A stretch of 64,000 bases of DNA from Nocardioides sp. Soil805 (GTDB lineage: Bacteria; Actinomycetota; Actinomycetes; Propionibacteriales; Nocardioidaceae), in NCBI RefSeq assembly GCF_001429625.1, contig NZ_LMSU01000002.1:744001-808000 (forward strand), read 5' to 3'. Both the position numbers and the translations under genes were made by a program. Positions 17,359 to 26,235 of the stretch are shown piece after piece (the first letter of the stretch is position 1; each line of letters begins with the position of its first letter). Under the pieces are notes generated by a model. The model saw nothing but the letters and a program-made list of their open reading frames with translations, searched no databases and was not told where the DNA came from.

Positions 17359-18119
17359 CAGTGCACGTCCTCCCCGAGGTAGGCGGCCAGCACCGCGGGG
17401 TCGTGGCGGACCTCGTCGGGGGTGCCGTGGGCGATGACGCGGCCGAAGTCGAGGACGGTGATCTCGTCGCAGACCCTCATCACCAGGTCCATGTGGTGCT
17501 CGACGAGGAGCACCGACATCTGCTCGGTGAGCGTCCGCACGAGGTCGCCGAGCTCCTCCATCTCCGCGGCGGAGAGCCCGCTGGCGGGCTCGTCGAGGAG
17601 CAGCAGGTCCGGCTCGGACACCAGGGCCCGGGCCAGGGCCACCCGCTTGCGGATGGGGTAGGGCAGGCTCGGCGGGTAGCGGTCGGCGTACGCCGCGACG
17701 CCGAGGTCCTCGAGCGCCGAGCGCGCCCGGTCGCGCAGCGCCCGCTCGTCGGCGCCGGCCCGGGGGAGGGCGAGCAGCCCGCCGAGGAAGCCGGAGCGGG
17801 CGTGATGGTCCGCGCCGACCATGACGTTGTCGAGCACCGTCATCCGGTCGAAGAGACCGAGCCCCTGGAGCGTGCGGGCCATCCCGAGGCGGGGCAGGTC
17901 GCGCGGTCGCAGGCCCTCGACCCGCTCCCCGCGTCGTACGACGTCGCCGCTGTCGGGCTGCACGAAGCCGCAGGCGACGTTGAACAGGGTGGTCTTACCG
18001 GCACCGTTGGGGCCGATGACGCCGTGCACCTGGCGGGGGCCGACGGTGAGGCCGACGTCCTGGAGGGCGGTGAGCCCACCGAAGGTCACGGTGATGCCGC
18101 TGAGCTGGAGTTCGGTCAC
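17358..18119 (-). CDS. livG: branched-chain amino-acid ABC transporter ATPase LivG
   Basis: A 253-residue ATPase: Walker A GPNGAGKTT, Walker B LLLDEPASGLSAAE and switch LLVEHHMDLVMRVCDE, which are LivG hallmarks. The signature region is degenerate (PSLPYPIRKRVALARAL instead of LSGG/LSYGQQR). The GTG start at 18119 is chosen because GGAGG lies about 10 nt upstream; an in-frame ATG at 18170 is possible. It is the first gene of the liv operon and divergent from the PucR regulator. Confidence 0.9.
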   Translation of the reverse strand: MTELQLSGITVTFGGLTALQDVGLTVGPRQVHGVIGPNGAGKTTLFNVACGFVQPDSGDVVRRGERVEGLRPRDLPRLGMARTLQGLGLFDRMTVLDNVMVGADHHARSGFLGGLLALPRAGADERALRDRARSALEDLGVAAYADRYPPSLPYPIRKRVALARALVSEPDLLLLDEPASGLSAAEMEELGDLVRTLTEQMSVLLVEHHMDLVMRVCDEITVLDFGRVIAHGTPDEVRHDPAVLAAYLGEDVH

Positions 18120-18234
18120 GAGCGCGTCTGACCTCCGGGTCCGAGATGTGATGCGCACCACTCTCGCCATCCCGGGCGGCGAACACATTGGGCGCGGCGC
18201 ACAAGATCCGTCCCGGAAACCTCCGTCGCGCTGG

Positions 18235-18247
18235 CGCACTGTGTGCG
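18235..18247. promoter_or_regulatory. perfect 13-nt palindrome between liv operon and pucR-type gene
   Basis: CGCAC and GTGCG arms flank a 3-base centre in the divergent intergenic region, 59 nt before the regulator start. It is a candidate operator for the PucR protein; no experimental motif supports it. Confidence 0.3.
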
Positions 18248-18305
18248 GGGAGTGACACGGTGGCGTCGTGTCCCGGGGCAGCGAGAGCATCAGCGAGGGT
18301 GCGGC

Positions 18306-19502
18306 GTGAGCGCCGTGCGGTGGACCGACCCGGAGCCCGATGCCGTGGCCCGGGCCTGGCGCCTGGTGCTGCACCGCGCCGACGAGATCGCCGACGTCAT
18401 CTCCTCACGGCTGCTGGCCAGGGACGTCGACGCCTACCGCACGATCAGCCCGCACCTGCCCGACGACGTCCGGCACAGCTGTCGCGAGCACATCCGGCGC
18501 GGCCTGCAGAACCTGTCGGGAGTCAGCACCGACACCGCCACCGCGGTGGAGCTGTGGCGCGAGACCGGTCGGCGACGGGCCCGCCAGGGCGTCCCGCTGG
18601 AGCTGGTCCTCAACGCCTACACGATGGGCGCGCGGGTCCTGTGGGAGGCACTGACCGAGACGGCCACGCGACACGAGCACGTGCCCGACGCCGACCTGCT
18701 CGGCGCGGCCCGCGGGGTCTGGGCCAACCTCGACGTGCAGAACGCCGTCCTCATCGAGGCCTACCACCGTGAGCGGGCCCGGGTGCAGCGCCGCGACCAG
18801 CAGCGCCAGCAGACGGTCCTCGACGGCCTCGTCGACGGCCGCGGCGGTGACCCGTCCTTCGCCGTCGGGGCGCGGGCCGCCCTGGGCGTCGGCACCGACC
18901 ACGCTGTGTCCTGCGTCGTGGTGCTGGCCGACGGCGAGGGCGCCGACGCGGTCGGTCCGGTCGAGGACCGGCTGGACCGGCATGGCCTCGTCTCGCACTG
19001 GCACGTCCGCTCGGGCGTGGCCTACGGGCTGGTGTCCGGCGCGCTGCCGGACGAGGCGGTCCTGGTGGGCCTGCTCGCCCCGGTGGCCACCGGTCGTACG
19101 GCGGTCGCCGGCAGCAGCGGGGGCCTCGCGGGCTTCGGCACGGCCTTCCAGCTGGCGCTACGGGCCGCCGAGACGCTGACGCCGGGCGACTGCGACGCGG
19201 TCGGCGTGACCGACCGGCTGCCCGAGGTCCTGCTCGCCGGGGACTCGCACGTCACGCCGCTGCTGATGGCCGAGGCCTTCGGCGACCTGCTCGACCACCC
19301 CCAGGCCGAGACCCTCCTGGCGACCCTGCGCACCCTGCTCGCGCACGACGGGTCGCCGACCCATGCGGCCGAGGAGCTCTACTGCCACCGCAACACGGTG
19401 ATCTATCGGATGAAGCAGATCGAGCGCCTCACCGGCCGGCACCTCGCCGACCCACGCGACAAGATGCTGCTGTGGCTGGCGGTCACCGCGCACGCAGCCT
19501 GA
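18306..19502 (+). CDS. PucR-family transcriptional regulator
   Basis: A 398-residue protein started at a GTG with a GAGGG ribosome site. The C-terminus is the PucR helix-turn-helix (HTH_30): THAAEELYCHRNTVIYRMKQIERLTGR, then DPRDKMLLWLAV. The N-terminal and middle parts (GGDEF-like CdaR region) bind the effector in this family. It is divergent from livGFHMK and upstream of the convergent acyl-CoA dehydrogenase operon, so it probably controls uptake and breakdown of a shared substrate (inference). The final codons blend into a tandem repeat. Confidence 0.88.
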   Translation: MSAVRWTDPEPDAVARAWRLVLHRADEIADVISSRLLARDVDAYRTISPHLPDDVRHSCREHIRRGLQNLSGVSTDTATAVELWRETGRRRARQGVPLELVLNAYTMGARVLWEALTETATRHEHVPDADLLGAARGVWANLDVQNAVLIEAYHRERARVQRRDQQRQQTVLDGLVDGRGGDPSFAVGARAALGVGTDHAVSCVVVLADGEGADAVGPVEDRLDRHGLVSHWHVRSGVAYGLVSGALPDEAVLVGLLAPVATGRTAVAGSSGGLAGFGTAFQLALRAAETLTPGDCDAVGVTDRLPEVLLAGDSHVTPLLMAEAFGDLLDHPQAETLLATLRTLLAHDGSPTHAAEELYCHRNTVIYRMKQIERLTGRHLADPRDKMLLWLAVTAHAA

Positions 19503-19540
19503 GCACCGCGCACGCGGCGCGAGCACCGCGCACGCGGCGC
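19481..19540 (+). repeat. 20-bp tandem repeat across the 3' end of the pucR-type gene
   Basis: Two identical 20-bp copies (19501-19520 and 19521-19540) directly follow a degenerate third copy (19481-19500, 15 of 20 matching) that encodes the last residues of the regulator. The stop codon sits at the copy boundary. Confidence 0.8.
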
Positions 19541-19549
19541 GAGCGCCGG

Positions 19550-20722
19550 TCACACGAAGGCGCTGATGCCCGTCTCCGCCCGACCGATGAGCAGCTTCTG
19601 GATCTGCGAGGTGCCCTCGTAGAGCGTCATCACCCGGGCGTCGCGCAGGTACTTCGCCGCCGGGTAGTCGTCGACGTACCCCGCACCGCCGTGCACCTGG
19701 ATGGCGTTGTTGGCGGCGCGGACGGCGGCCTCGGAGGCGAAGAGCTTGGCCTTCGACGCCGCGGTGCCGAAGGGCTCGCCCCGGTCGACGAGGTCGGCGC
19801 AACGCCACACGAGCAGCCGCGCGGCGTCGGCGTCGACGGAGATGTCGGCCAGCATGTCCTGCACCAGCTGGAACGACGCGATGGGCCTGCCGAACTGGGT
19901 GCGGGTGGTGGCGTACTCCACGGCCGTCTCCAGGCAGCCCTGCACGATGCCGACGCAGCCGGCGGCCACGGCGAGCCGGCCCTTGTCGAGGGTGCTCATG
20001 GCGATCTTGAAGCCCTTGCCGACCTCGCCGAGGACGGCCGAGGCCGGGACGCGCACGTCGGTGAGGAAGAGCTCGGCGGTGGCCTGGCCGCGCAGCCCGA
20101 GCTTGCCCTTGATCTCACGGGCTTCGAAGCCGGGGGTGTCGGTCGGGACGAGGAAGGCCGTCACGCCGCGCGGTCCGTCGTCGCTGGTGCGGGCGAAGAC
20201 GAGGGCCACGTCGGCCCAGGTGCCGTTGGTGATGAACAGCTTCTGGCCGTTGAGCACCCAGTCAGCCGCTTGTCCTGAGCCTGTCGAAGGGTCGCGGGTG
20301 GCCCGCGAGGTGAGGTTGCCGGCGTCGGAGCCGGTGTCGGGCTCGGTGAGGCCGAAGCAGCCCAGCTTGCTCGCCGTGGCCAGCTGGGGGAGCCACTCCT
20401 GCTTCTGCTCCTCGGAGCCGAAGAAGAGGATCGACTTGCCGACCAGGCCGCTGCTCACCGACACGATCCCGCGTAGTGCCGAGTCGGCCCGGCCGAGCTC
20501 CTCCATGGCCAGCGCGTAGGTGACGTAGTCGCCGCCCAGCCCGCCGTACTCCTCGGGGATGGTCAGGCCGAAGAAGCCGATCTCGGCCATCTTGGGCACG
20601 ATCGCGAGGTCGACCGCCTCGTCGCGGTCCCATTGCGTGCGGTGCGGGACCGCCTCCTTGTCCAGGAAGCTGCGCGCGAGGTCACGGAAGGCCTGCTGCT
20701 CGTCGGAGAGGGAGAGGTCCAT
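19550..20722 (-). CDS. acyl-CoA dehydrogenase
   Basis: A 390-residue flavoenzyme. Features include the N-terminal helical domain, the flavin-binding segments CFGLTEPDTGSDAGN and WVLNGQKLFITNG, and C-terminal YEGTSQIQKLLIGR, where the catalytic base of the medium-chain type is read from YEGT. It oxidises acyl-CoA to 2-enoyl-CoA and passes electrons to ETF. Between SRATRD and ADWVLNG the protein carries a short Gly/Ser insertion, PSTGSGQA, made by a dispersed 21-bp repeat (20271-20291). It is the last of three overlapping dehydrogenase genes; its ATG overlaps the previous stop by one base. Confidence 0.93.
   Translation of the reverse strand: MDLSLSDEQQAFRDLARSFLDKEAVPHRTQWDRDEAVDLAIVPKMAEIGFFGLTIPEEYGGLGGDYVTYALAMEELGRADSALRGIVSVSSGLVGKSILFFGSEEQKQEWLPQLATASKLGCFGLTEPDTGSDAGNLTSRATRDPSTGSGQAADWVLNGQKLFITNGTWADVALVFARTSDDGPRGVTAFLVPTDTPGFEAREIKGKLGLRGQATAELFLTDVRVPASAVLGEVGKGFKIAMSTLDKGRLAVAAGCVGIVQGCLETAVEYATTRTQFGRPIASFQLVQDMLADISVDADAARLLVWRCADLVDRGEPFGTAASKAKLFASEAAVRAANNAIQVHGGAGYVDDYPAAKYLRDARVMTLYEGTSQIQKLLIGRAETGISAFV
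20271..20291. repeat. dispersed 21-bp repeat, copy 1 (PSTGSG-encoding)
   Basis: This differs at one position from 59314-59334. Read on the minus strand it encodes PSTGSG in frame in the acyl-CoA dehydrogenase; read in other frames it gives CPEPVEG and FDRLRT. It is the short repeat recognisable from many environmental bacterial genomes by these peptides. Confidence 0.8.
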
Positions 20723-21876
20723 CAGCCCAACGCCTCCAGGGTGTCGTGGTCGGTGACGCCCGCGGCCAGGGCGCCGAGGTGGTGGTCGCCGTCGCCGAAG
20801 AGGTGGTCCAGCACCGTGAGGTGGGCGGTAGCGGTGCCCACGGAGTACTCCGCGGTCATCGCGATGCCGCCGTGCAGCTGGATGGCCTCCTGGCCGATGT
20901 GCCGCGAGGCCCGGCTGGTCTGCAACGCGCACCGGGCGGCCGCGTCCCGCAGGGCGTCGCGGTCACCGGACGCGATGGTCATCGTCGCCCAGTCGACGAC
21001 GCTGTGGGTCAGCTCGAGCGAGACGTACATGTCCGCGGCGCGGAAGGTCAGCGCCTGGAAGGTGTTGAGCGTGACGCCGAACTGCTTGCGGCTCGTCAGG
21101 TACGACGTCGTGGCCGCGAGCTGGGCCTGCATCACGCCGAGCGCCTGGTTGGCGGCCATCACCCGGGTGAGGTCGAGCATCGTGGCGATCGTCGCCGACC
21201 GGTCGGTGCCGGCGTCGCCGAGCGGCACGGCGGGCGTCGCGTCGAGGACGAGCCGGGCGGCGCGCCCCCCGTCGTACGTCGGGTAGCCGGTGCGCTCCGC
21301 GGTGTCGCCGTCGCTCGTGAAGTCGACGAGGAACAGGCCGGTGCCGCCGTCGGGCAGGGTGGCGGTGACCACGACCTGGTCGGCGCGGGCGCCGTGCAGG
21401 ACCGGGTCCTTGGCACCGGTGAGGGTCCAGCCCTCCCCGTCCCGGGTGGCCGTGGTCCCGGGGGCGTCGATGGCCCAGCGCGGGCCGTCGGGCTCGTCGT
21501 GGGCGACGGCGAGCACCCGCTCGCCCGCCGCGACGGCCCCGAGGACCTCGGCGCGCTGCTCGGCGGTGCCCGCGGCCGACACCAGCCCACCGGCCAGCAC
21601 CACCCCGGTCAGGTAGGGCTCGGGGGCCAGCACCCGGCCGAGCTCGCGGCACACGATGCCGATCTCGACCGGACCGGCGCCGACGCCACCGTCGCTCTCG
21701 GCGAACGGCAGGCCCAGGACGCCCATCTCGGCCAGGCGGGCCCACAGGTCCTCGTCGAAGCCGGGGTCCTGCGCGGTCGTCCGGCGGCGGACCTCGTAGT
21801 CGCCGTACTGCTTGGTGAGGAGGCCGCGCACGGCCTCGCGCAAGGCCTGCTGCTCGTCGTCGTAGGTGAAGTCCAT
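20722..21876 (-). CDS. acyl-CoA dehydrogenase, probable non-catalytic partner subunit
   Basis: A 384-residue acyl-CoA dehydrogenase-fold protein. The N-terminal domain is MDFTYDDEQQALREAVRGLL. The mid domain TLTGAKDPVLHGARAD replaces the usual flavin-binding TEPD segment. The C-terminus has IQLHGGIAMTAEYSVG but no YEG/GSNE catalytic Glu segment. It resembles the small subunit of heteromeric actinobacterial dehydrogenases (pimeloyl-CoA or steroid ChsE-type pairs). The gene lies one base after the next-upstream dehydrogenase, which keeps the Glu, so the two probably form an alpha2beta2 complex (inference). Confidence 0.88.
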   Translation of the reverse strand: MDFTYDDEQQALREAVRGLLTKQYGDYEVRRRTTAQDPGFDEDLWARLAEMGVLGLPFAESDGGVGAGPVEIGIVCRELGRVLAPEPYLTGVVLAGGLVSAAGTAEQRAEVLGAVAAGERVLAVAHDEPDGPRWAIDAPGTTATRDGEGWTLTGAKDPVLHGARADQVVVTATLPDGGTGLFLVDFTSDGDTAERTGYPTYDGGRAARLVLDATPAVPLGDAGTDRSATIATMLDLTRVMAANQALGVMQAQLAATTSYLTSRKQFGVTLNTFQALTFRAADMYVSLELTHSVVDWATMTIASGDRDALRDAAARCALQTSRASRHIGQEAIQLHGGIAMTAEYSVGTATAHLTVLDHLFGDGDHHLGALAAGVTDHDTLEALG

Positions 21877-21877
21877 G

Positions 21878-23029
21878 TCAGAGTCCCAGGATCGTGCGGG
21901 CGATGATCTGGCGCTGGATCTCGTTGGACCCGCCGTAGATCGACGCCTTGCGGAGGTTGAGGTAGGTGGGGGCGCTGCGGCGGGCCCAGCCCGCGAGCGG
22001 GGAGTCGTCGTCGGCGCCGGAGGCGATCGAGGCCGGCCCCGCCAGGTCGACGGCCAGCTCGCTGACGGCCTGCTGCAGCTCGGTGCCCTTGAGCTTGAGC
22101 ACCGACGAGGCCGGGTGCGGCTCGCCGCCGGCGGAGTGCGCCACCACGCGCAGGGCCGTGAGCTCGAGGGCGAGCAGCTCGTTCTCGATCTCGACGATGC
22201 GGGCCCGGACGTAGGGATCGTCGAGCCGGTCGCCGGCGTTGGCCTTGAGGGTCGCGAGCGCCCGCTTGGTGAGGCCCACCGGGGCCACGCCGACGCGCTC
22301 GTTGCCGAGCAGGAACTTGGCGATCGTCCAGCCGCCGTTGAGGTCGCCGACGAGCATGTCGCCGGGGACCCGGACGTCGGTGAACCAGACCTCGTTGACC
22401 TCGTGGCCACCGTCGATGAGCTCGATGGGGCGCACCTCGACGCCCGGCAGCGTCATGTCGATGAGCAGCATCGAGATACCGGCCTGCTTCTTCACGTCGG
22501 GGTCGGTCCGCACGAGGGTGAAGATCCAGTCGCCGTACTGGCCCAGGGTCGTCCAGGTCTTCTGCCCGTTGACCACCCAGTCGTCGCCGTCGCGGACGGC
22601 GGTGGTGCGCAGGCTGGCCAGGTCCGAGCCCGCGTCGGGCTCGGAGAAGCCCTGCGACCACCAGATGTCGAGATTGGCCGTGGCGGGGAGGAAGCGCTCC
22701 TTCTGCTCCTGGGTGCCGAACTGCGCCAGCACCGGACCGATCATGGAGGCGTTGAACGCCAGCGGGATCGGCACACCGGCGCTCTGCATCTCCTCGTGCC
22801 ACAGGTGTCGCTGCAGGTCGCTCCACCCGCGCCCGCCCCACTCCTCGGGCCAGTGCGGGACGGCCAGCCCGGCCTTGTTGAGCACCTGCTGGCTCTCCAC
22901 GATCTGCTCACGGGTGAGGTGGCGACCCTCCAGCACCGTGTCGCGGATCTCCTGGGGGAACTCGGTGGTGAAGAACGTGCGCATCTCCTCGCGGAACGCG
23001 GCGTCCTCGGCGGACAGCTCGAGCTGCAT
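21878..23029 (-). CDS. acyl-CoA dehydrogenase, catalytic subunit of a heteromeric pair
   Basis: A 383-residue protein and the first gene of the dehydrogenase operon. Flavin motifs are QGFSEPDAGSDLAS and WVVNGQKTWTTLGQYGDW, and the C-terminal IYGGSNEIQRQIIART carries the Glu used as catalytic base in this subgroup. The PHWPEEWGG and FMGN-like FNASMIGP segments match FadE-type enzymes of lipid and steroid side-chain degradation. The ATG has no close Shine-Dalgarno. A 16-bp hairpin lies upstream but belongs to the preceding protease gene. Confidence 0.92.
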   Translation of the reverse strand: MQLELSAEDAAFREEMRTFFTTEFPQEIRDTVLEGRHLTREQIVESQQVLNKAGLAVPHWPEEWGGRGWSDLQRHLWHEEMQSAGVPIPLAFNASMIGPVLAQFGTQEQKERFLPATANLDIWWSQGFSEPDAGSDLASLRTTAVRDGDDWVVNGQKTWTTLGQYGDWIFTLVRTDPDVKKQAGISMLLIDMTLPGVEVRPIELIDGGHEVNEVWFTDVRVPGDMLVGDLNGGWTIAKFLLGNERVGVAPVGLTKRALATLKANAGDRLDDPYVRARIVEIENELLALELTALRVVAHSAGGEPHPASSVLKLKGTELQQAVSELAVDLAGPASIASGADDDSPLAGWARRSAPTYLNLRKASIYGGSNEIQRQIIARTILGL

Positions 23030-23107
23030 GGGACTCCTCTGGGTCGTCGCCGGGTGGGGCGCTCCCCATCATGGCGCGGACCGCCACAGGAGGCGATGTG
23101 CGCAGCG

Positions 23108-23145
23108 CCCAGTGCCCCGGGGGCGGGGGCCCCCGGGGCACTGGG
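23108..23145 (-). terminator. 16-bp perfect hairpin after the HtrA-like gene
   Basis: Arms 23108-23123 and 23130-23145 are exact reverse complements around a 6-nt loop, starting 9 nt past the protease stop. There is no T-run. It isolates the downstream acyl-CoA dehydrogenase operon. Confidence 0.8.
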
Positions 23146-23154
23146 CCGGTCGGC

Positions 23155-24381
23155 TCAGCTCGTGGCGGCGTCCGAGTCGAGCGCGAGCGTGGCACTCTGC
23201 TCCTGGCCGCCGCTGGTCCAGGTGACCTCGACCTTGTCGCCGGGCCGGTAGGACCGGATGGTGGCGACCAGCGAGTCGGCGTCGGTGATGGCGTGGTCCT
23301 CGACCCGGGTGATGACGTCGCCGGCCTCCAGGCCCGCCTCGCCTGCGGTCGAGCCGTCGCTGACCTCCTTCACCAGGGCCCCGGTGGCACCCTCGGCGGC
23401 CGTGCCGGAGTCGCCGACCTGGATCCCGAGGCGCGCGTGCGTGGGGGTGTCGCCGGCGATCATCTGGTCGACGATCGGCATCACCTCGTCGATGGGGATG
23501 GCGAAGCCGAGGCCGATCGAGCCGCCCTGCTCGCTGGTGCTCTGCGACGCCGTGCGGATCGAGGAGTTGATGCCCACCACGGCGCCGGTCATGTCGACCA
23601 GCGGGCCACCGGAGTTGCCGGGGTTGATGGCCGCGTCGGTCTGGATGGCGGGGTACGTCGTGGAGTTGCCCTGGCTGTCCGTGCCGACGTTGACGGGGCG
23701 GTCCAGCGCGCTCACGATGCCGCTGGTGACGGTGGAGTCGAGGCCGAAGGGCGCGCCGAAGGCGACCACGTCCTGTCCCACGTCGAGGTTGGCCGACTTG
23801 CCGATGGTCGCGGGGGTGAGGTCGCTGACGCCGTCGGCCTTGATCACGGCGGTGTCGGTGAGCGGGTCGGTGCCGAGGACCTCGGCGGGCGCGCTGGTCC
23901 CGTCGGCGAAGTAGACCCGGACCGTGCCGCCGCCGCCCGCAGCGACCTCGACGACGTGGTTGTTGGTGAGGATCGTGCCGTCGGCGCTCAGGATGATGCC
24001 CGAGCCCGAGCCCTCACCCTGCTGACCGGCCACGCGGATCGTCACCACGGACGGCAGGACGGCCGTGGCGACCGCCTCGACCGAGCCGTCGGCCGCGGGG
24101 CTGTCGCCCTGGTCCACGACGGGGGTCGTGGCCGTCGCCGTCGCCGTGGACGACGTGCTGGAGCCCTGGGTCTGGTCCCACAGGGCCGCCCCGCCGAAGC
24201 CGGCGCCGCCGCCCACGAGCAGGGTGGTGGCCAGCACTCCGGCCACCAGGCCACCGCGCCGACGGCGCGGCGGTGCCGGGGGCGCCGGCGGGGCCTGCTG
24301 GTACGGGTTGGTCCCGTAGGCCTGCGTGCCGTACGGGTGGGACGTCGGGTCCTGGGGCGGGGGCGGGGGCACGGTGCTCAT
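23155..24381 (-). CDS. HtrA/DegP-like trypsin serine protease with PDZ domain
   Basis: A 408-residue membrane-anchored protease. A Pro/Gln/Tyr-rich cytoplasmic N-terminus (about 1-45) is followed by one membrane segment (GGLVAGVLATTLLVGGGAGF) and a Ser/Thr linker. The trypsin domain then has its triad: His in TNNHVVEV, Asp in DPLTDTAVIK and Ser in NPGNSGGPL. A C-terminal PDZ domain (LGIQVGDSG..., AGLEAGDVITRVED) follows. It degrades or processes misfolded envelope proteins. The ATG of MSTVPPPPP is chosen; CACACT lies 6 nt before it, a possible leaderless -10. Start codons further upstream would extend into poor sequence. Confidence 0.92.
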   Translation of the reverse strand: MSTVPPPPPQDPTSHPYGTQAYGTNPYQQAPPAPPAPPRRRRGGLVAGVLATTLLVGGGAGFGGAALWDQTQGSSTSSTATATATTPVVDQGDSPAADGSVEAVATAVLPSVVTIRVAGQQGEGSGSGIILSADGTILTNNHVVEVAAGGGGTVRVYFADGTSAPAEVLGTDPLTDTAVIKADGVSDLTPATIGKSANLDVGQDVVAFGAPFGLDSTVTSGIVSALDRPVNVGTDSQGNSTTYPAIQTDAAINPGNSGGPLVDMTGAVVGINSSIRTASQSTSEQGGSIGLGFAIPIDEVMPIVDQMIAGDTPTHARLGIQVGDSGTAAEGATGALVKEVSDGSTAGEAGLEAGDVITRVEDHAITDADSLVATIRSYRPGDKVEVTWTSGGQEQSATLALDSDAATS

Positions 24382-24444
24382 GTCCCGAGTGTGTGCCGCC
24401 ACCCTGTGTGCCGGCTGAGAGCCCGCTGGGAAGGTGCCGAGACC

Positions 24445-24984
24445 TCAGCGGGGCAGGTCGGGCAGGGCCAGCCACTCGGCCCAGGGCAGGTCGCGACCGA
24501 CGTACCGGGGTCGTCGCAGGGGCCACGCCGCGGCGATCCAGCGCGGCACCAGGTCGTCGAGGGCCGCCTCGAGGTCGGTGCCCACGCACTCGTCGACGAC
24601 CCACCACGAGATCTCCGCGTCCGCGCCCACCTGCTGTGCCGACTGCTTCTGGGGAGGGTCGATGTAGACGCAGCCCAGCAGCGCTGTCTCGTCGGTGTCG
24701 AGCAGGGCGTAGTTGAAGGACTCGTGGGTGAGCATCTCGGCGGCGTGCCGGGCGAGGTCCTCCCGGTCCTGCTCGCGCGTCATGCCGGCGGGCGGCCACC
24801 CCCAGGCGTCGCCGTAGATCCGCCACAGGCGCTCGCGGGAGCCCATGACGGCCACCATGTCCAGGTCGACGTCCTCGGCCCGGATGGGGCGCAGGTGGTG
24901 TCCCAGCCCGACCTCGACGTGGGTGGGGTGCTCGAAGGACGGGGGCAGCCACGGCGTGGGCGGCGGGACGGCTGGCTGGGACAC
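24445..24984 (-). CDS. GNAT-like acetyltransferase
   Basis: A 179-residue protein started at a GTG with GAGAGG upstream. The core reads HLRPIRAEDVDLDMVAV (typical GNAT beta1-alpha1), then FNYALLDTDETALLGCVYIDPP and AEISWWVVDECVGTDLEAAL, which replaces the canonical acetyl-CoA loop. The substrate is unknown. It lies 44 nt downstream of the sigma-factor gene and may be co-transcribed with it. Confidence in the fold is moderate. Confidence 0.65.
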   Translation of the reverse strand: MSQPAVPPPTPWLPPSFEHPTHVEVGLGHHLRPIRAEDVDLDMVAVMGSRERLWRIYGDAWGWPPAGMTREQDREDLARHAAEMLTHESFNYALLDTDETALLGCVYIDPPQKQSAQQVGADAEISWWVVDECVGTDLEAALDDLVPRWIAAAWPLRRPRYVGRDLPWAEWLALPDLPR

Positions 24985-25028
24985 GGGTCGGCCTCTCTCG
25001 GGTGCGTGCGCTGGGCTCGGGCGCGGGC

Positions 25029-25550
25029 TCAGCCGGCGACCGCGAGGTCGTCGCGGGCCAGCATGGCCCGCAACCGGGCCAGCGCGTGGTGGGTGTTGGA
25101 CTTGACGGTGCCGGACGAGCAGCCCAGGGCCGCGGCCGTCTCGGCGACGGAGAGGCCCTCGTAGAACCTCAGGGCGATGGTGCTGCGCTGGCGGGGCGGC
25201 AGGGCCGCGACGAGGTGCCACAGCTCGCCCGCCCGGCTCGCCGGCACCGAGGTCCCGAGCCCACCCCCCGTGGGCTCGGGAACCTCGCTGCGCACCGACT
25301 CGTGGCGGTACGACGGTTGCCGGCACCAGCTGATGTGCTGGTTCAGCATCGCCCGGCGCACGTAGGAGTCGGCGGCCCCCGGGTCCCTGATCGCGGCCCA
25401 GTGCGGCAGCACGCGCAGCAGGGCACCCTGGAGCACGTCCTCGGCCCGGTGCGGGTCCCCGGTGATGGCCGTGGCCGCCCGCAGCAGGGCGGGCCGGCGC
25501 ACCGCCACCCAGGTGGCGAACGACGGGTCGTCCGCGACCGCGGCGTCCAT
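25029..25550 (-). CDS. SigE-family ECF RNA polymerase sigma factor
   Basis: A 173-residue ECF sigma factor: region 2 (LLRAATAITGDPHRAEDVLQGALLRV) and region 4 (LPPRQRSTIALRFYEGLSVAETAAAL, then CSSGTVKSNTHHALARLRAML). The SGTVKS helix-turn-helix and total length fit the actinobacterial SigE-like (ECF50-type) group. It lies 7 nt after a membrane protein gene and has no strong ribosome site of its own, so it is translationally coupled. The membrane protein may act as its regulator (inference). Confidence 0.9.
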   Translation of the reverse strand: MDAAVADDPSFATWVAVRRPALLRAATAITGDPHRAEDVLQGALLRVLPHWAAIRDPGAADSYVRRAMLNQHISWCRQPSYRHESVRSEVPEPTGGGLGTSVPASRAGELWHLVAALPPRQRSTIALRFYEGLSVAETAAALGCSSGTVKSNTHHALARLRAMLARDDLAVAG

Positions 25551-25557
25551 GGCGACG

Positions 25558-26235
25558 TCAGCGTCCCCGGCGGGAGGCGAGCAGGCCCACCGCGGTGACC
25601 GTGAGCCACACCGGACCCACCATCCCGGCCATGTACTGCAGCGGGCTGACGGCCAGCAGGAGCAGGAGGGCCCCCAGTCCGTAGCCCAGCAGTCCGAGCC
25701 AGCGGGCGTAGCCGCCGGCGCGCGCGGCCATTCCCAGGGCGACCGCCGTCAGGCCGGCCGTGCCCCACAACCAGGGGATCGTCCCGAGCCAGTGGCCGAA
25801 GAACACGCCCACCTCCGGCACCAGCTGGTCACCCTCGGCGAGGCCGAACACGAACTCGGTGGTGAGCCCCGAGCCCAGCAGCTGCGCCGCGGAGACGAGG
25901 AGCAGCCCGGACAGGGCGACCGTCGGCAGGGTGCTGCCGGTCGGGAGGCGACCGGCCATGTCGCGGTGCAGGCCCGCGGCGAAGACCACCAGGAGCAGCG
26001 CCGAGACCATGGTGGCGACGTGGAAGACGAGGATGGGGGTGGTCATCTCGGCCAGCCGTGCGGCGATGGCCGGGGCGTCCCCCGCGATGTCGGGCTCGTA
26101 GACGGCCCCGGTGCCCATGCTGGCGGCGATGGAGGCGACGCCGGCCAGGCCGGCGCCCACACCCGCGAGGAGCCAGCGGCGTCCGGTCGGGGTGGTGGTG
26201 CCCGGCGTCGTACCGGGCTCGAGGGTGGTGGTCAC
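25558..26235 (-). CDS. polytopic membrane protein in operon with a sigma factor
   Basis: A 225-residue protein with about six hydrophobic helices (for example LLAGVGAGLAGVASIAAS, ILVFHVATMVSALLLVVF, YGLGALLLLLAVSPL). The GTG start has AGGAG at 6-nt spacing. The pattern resembles DUF4386-type proteins, but I cannot assign a function. The tight spacing to the downstream ECF sigma gene is notable; it has no visible anti-sigma ZAS motif, so any inhibitory role is unproven. Confidence 0.75.
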   Translation of the reverse strand: MTTTLEPGTTPGTTTPTGRRWLLAGVGAGLAGVASIAASMGTGAVYEPDIAGDAPAIAARLAEMTTPILVFHVATMVSALLLVVFAAGLHRDMAGRLPTGSTLPTVALSGLLLVSAAQLLGSGLTTEFVFGLAEGDQLVPEVGVFFGHWLGTIPWLWGTAGLTAVALGMAARAGGYARWLGLLGYGLGALLLLLAVSPLQYMAGMVGPVWLTVTAVGLLASRRGR

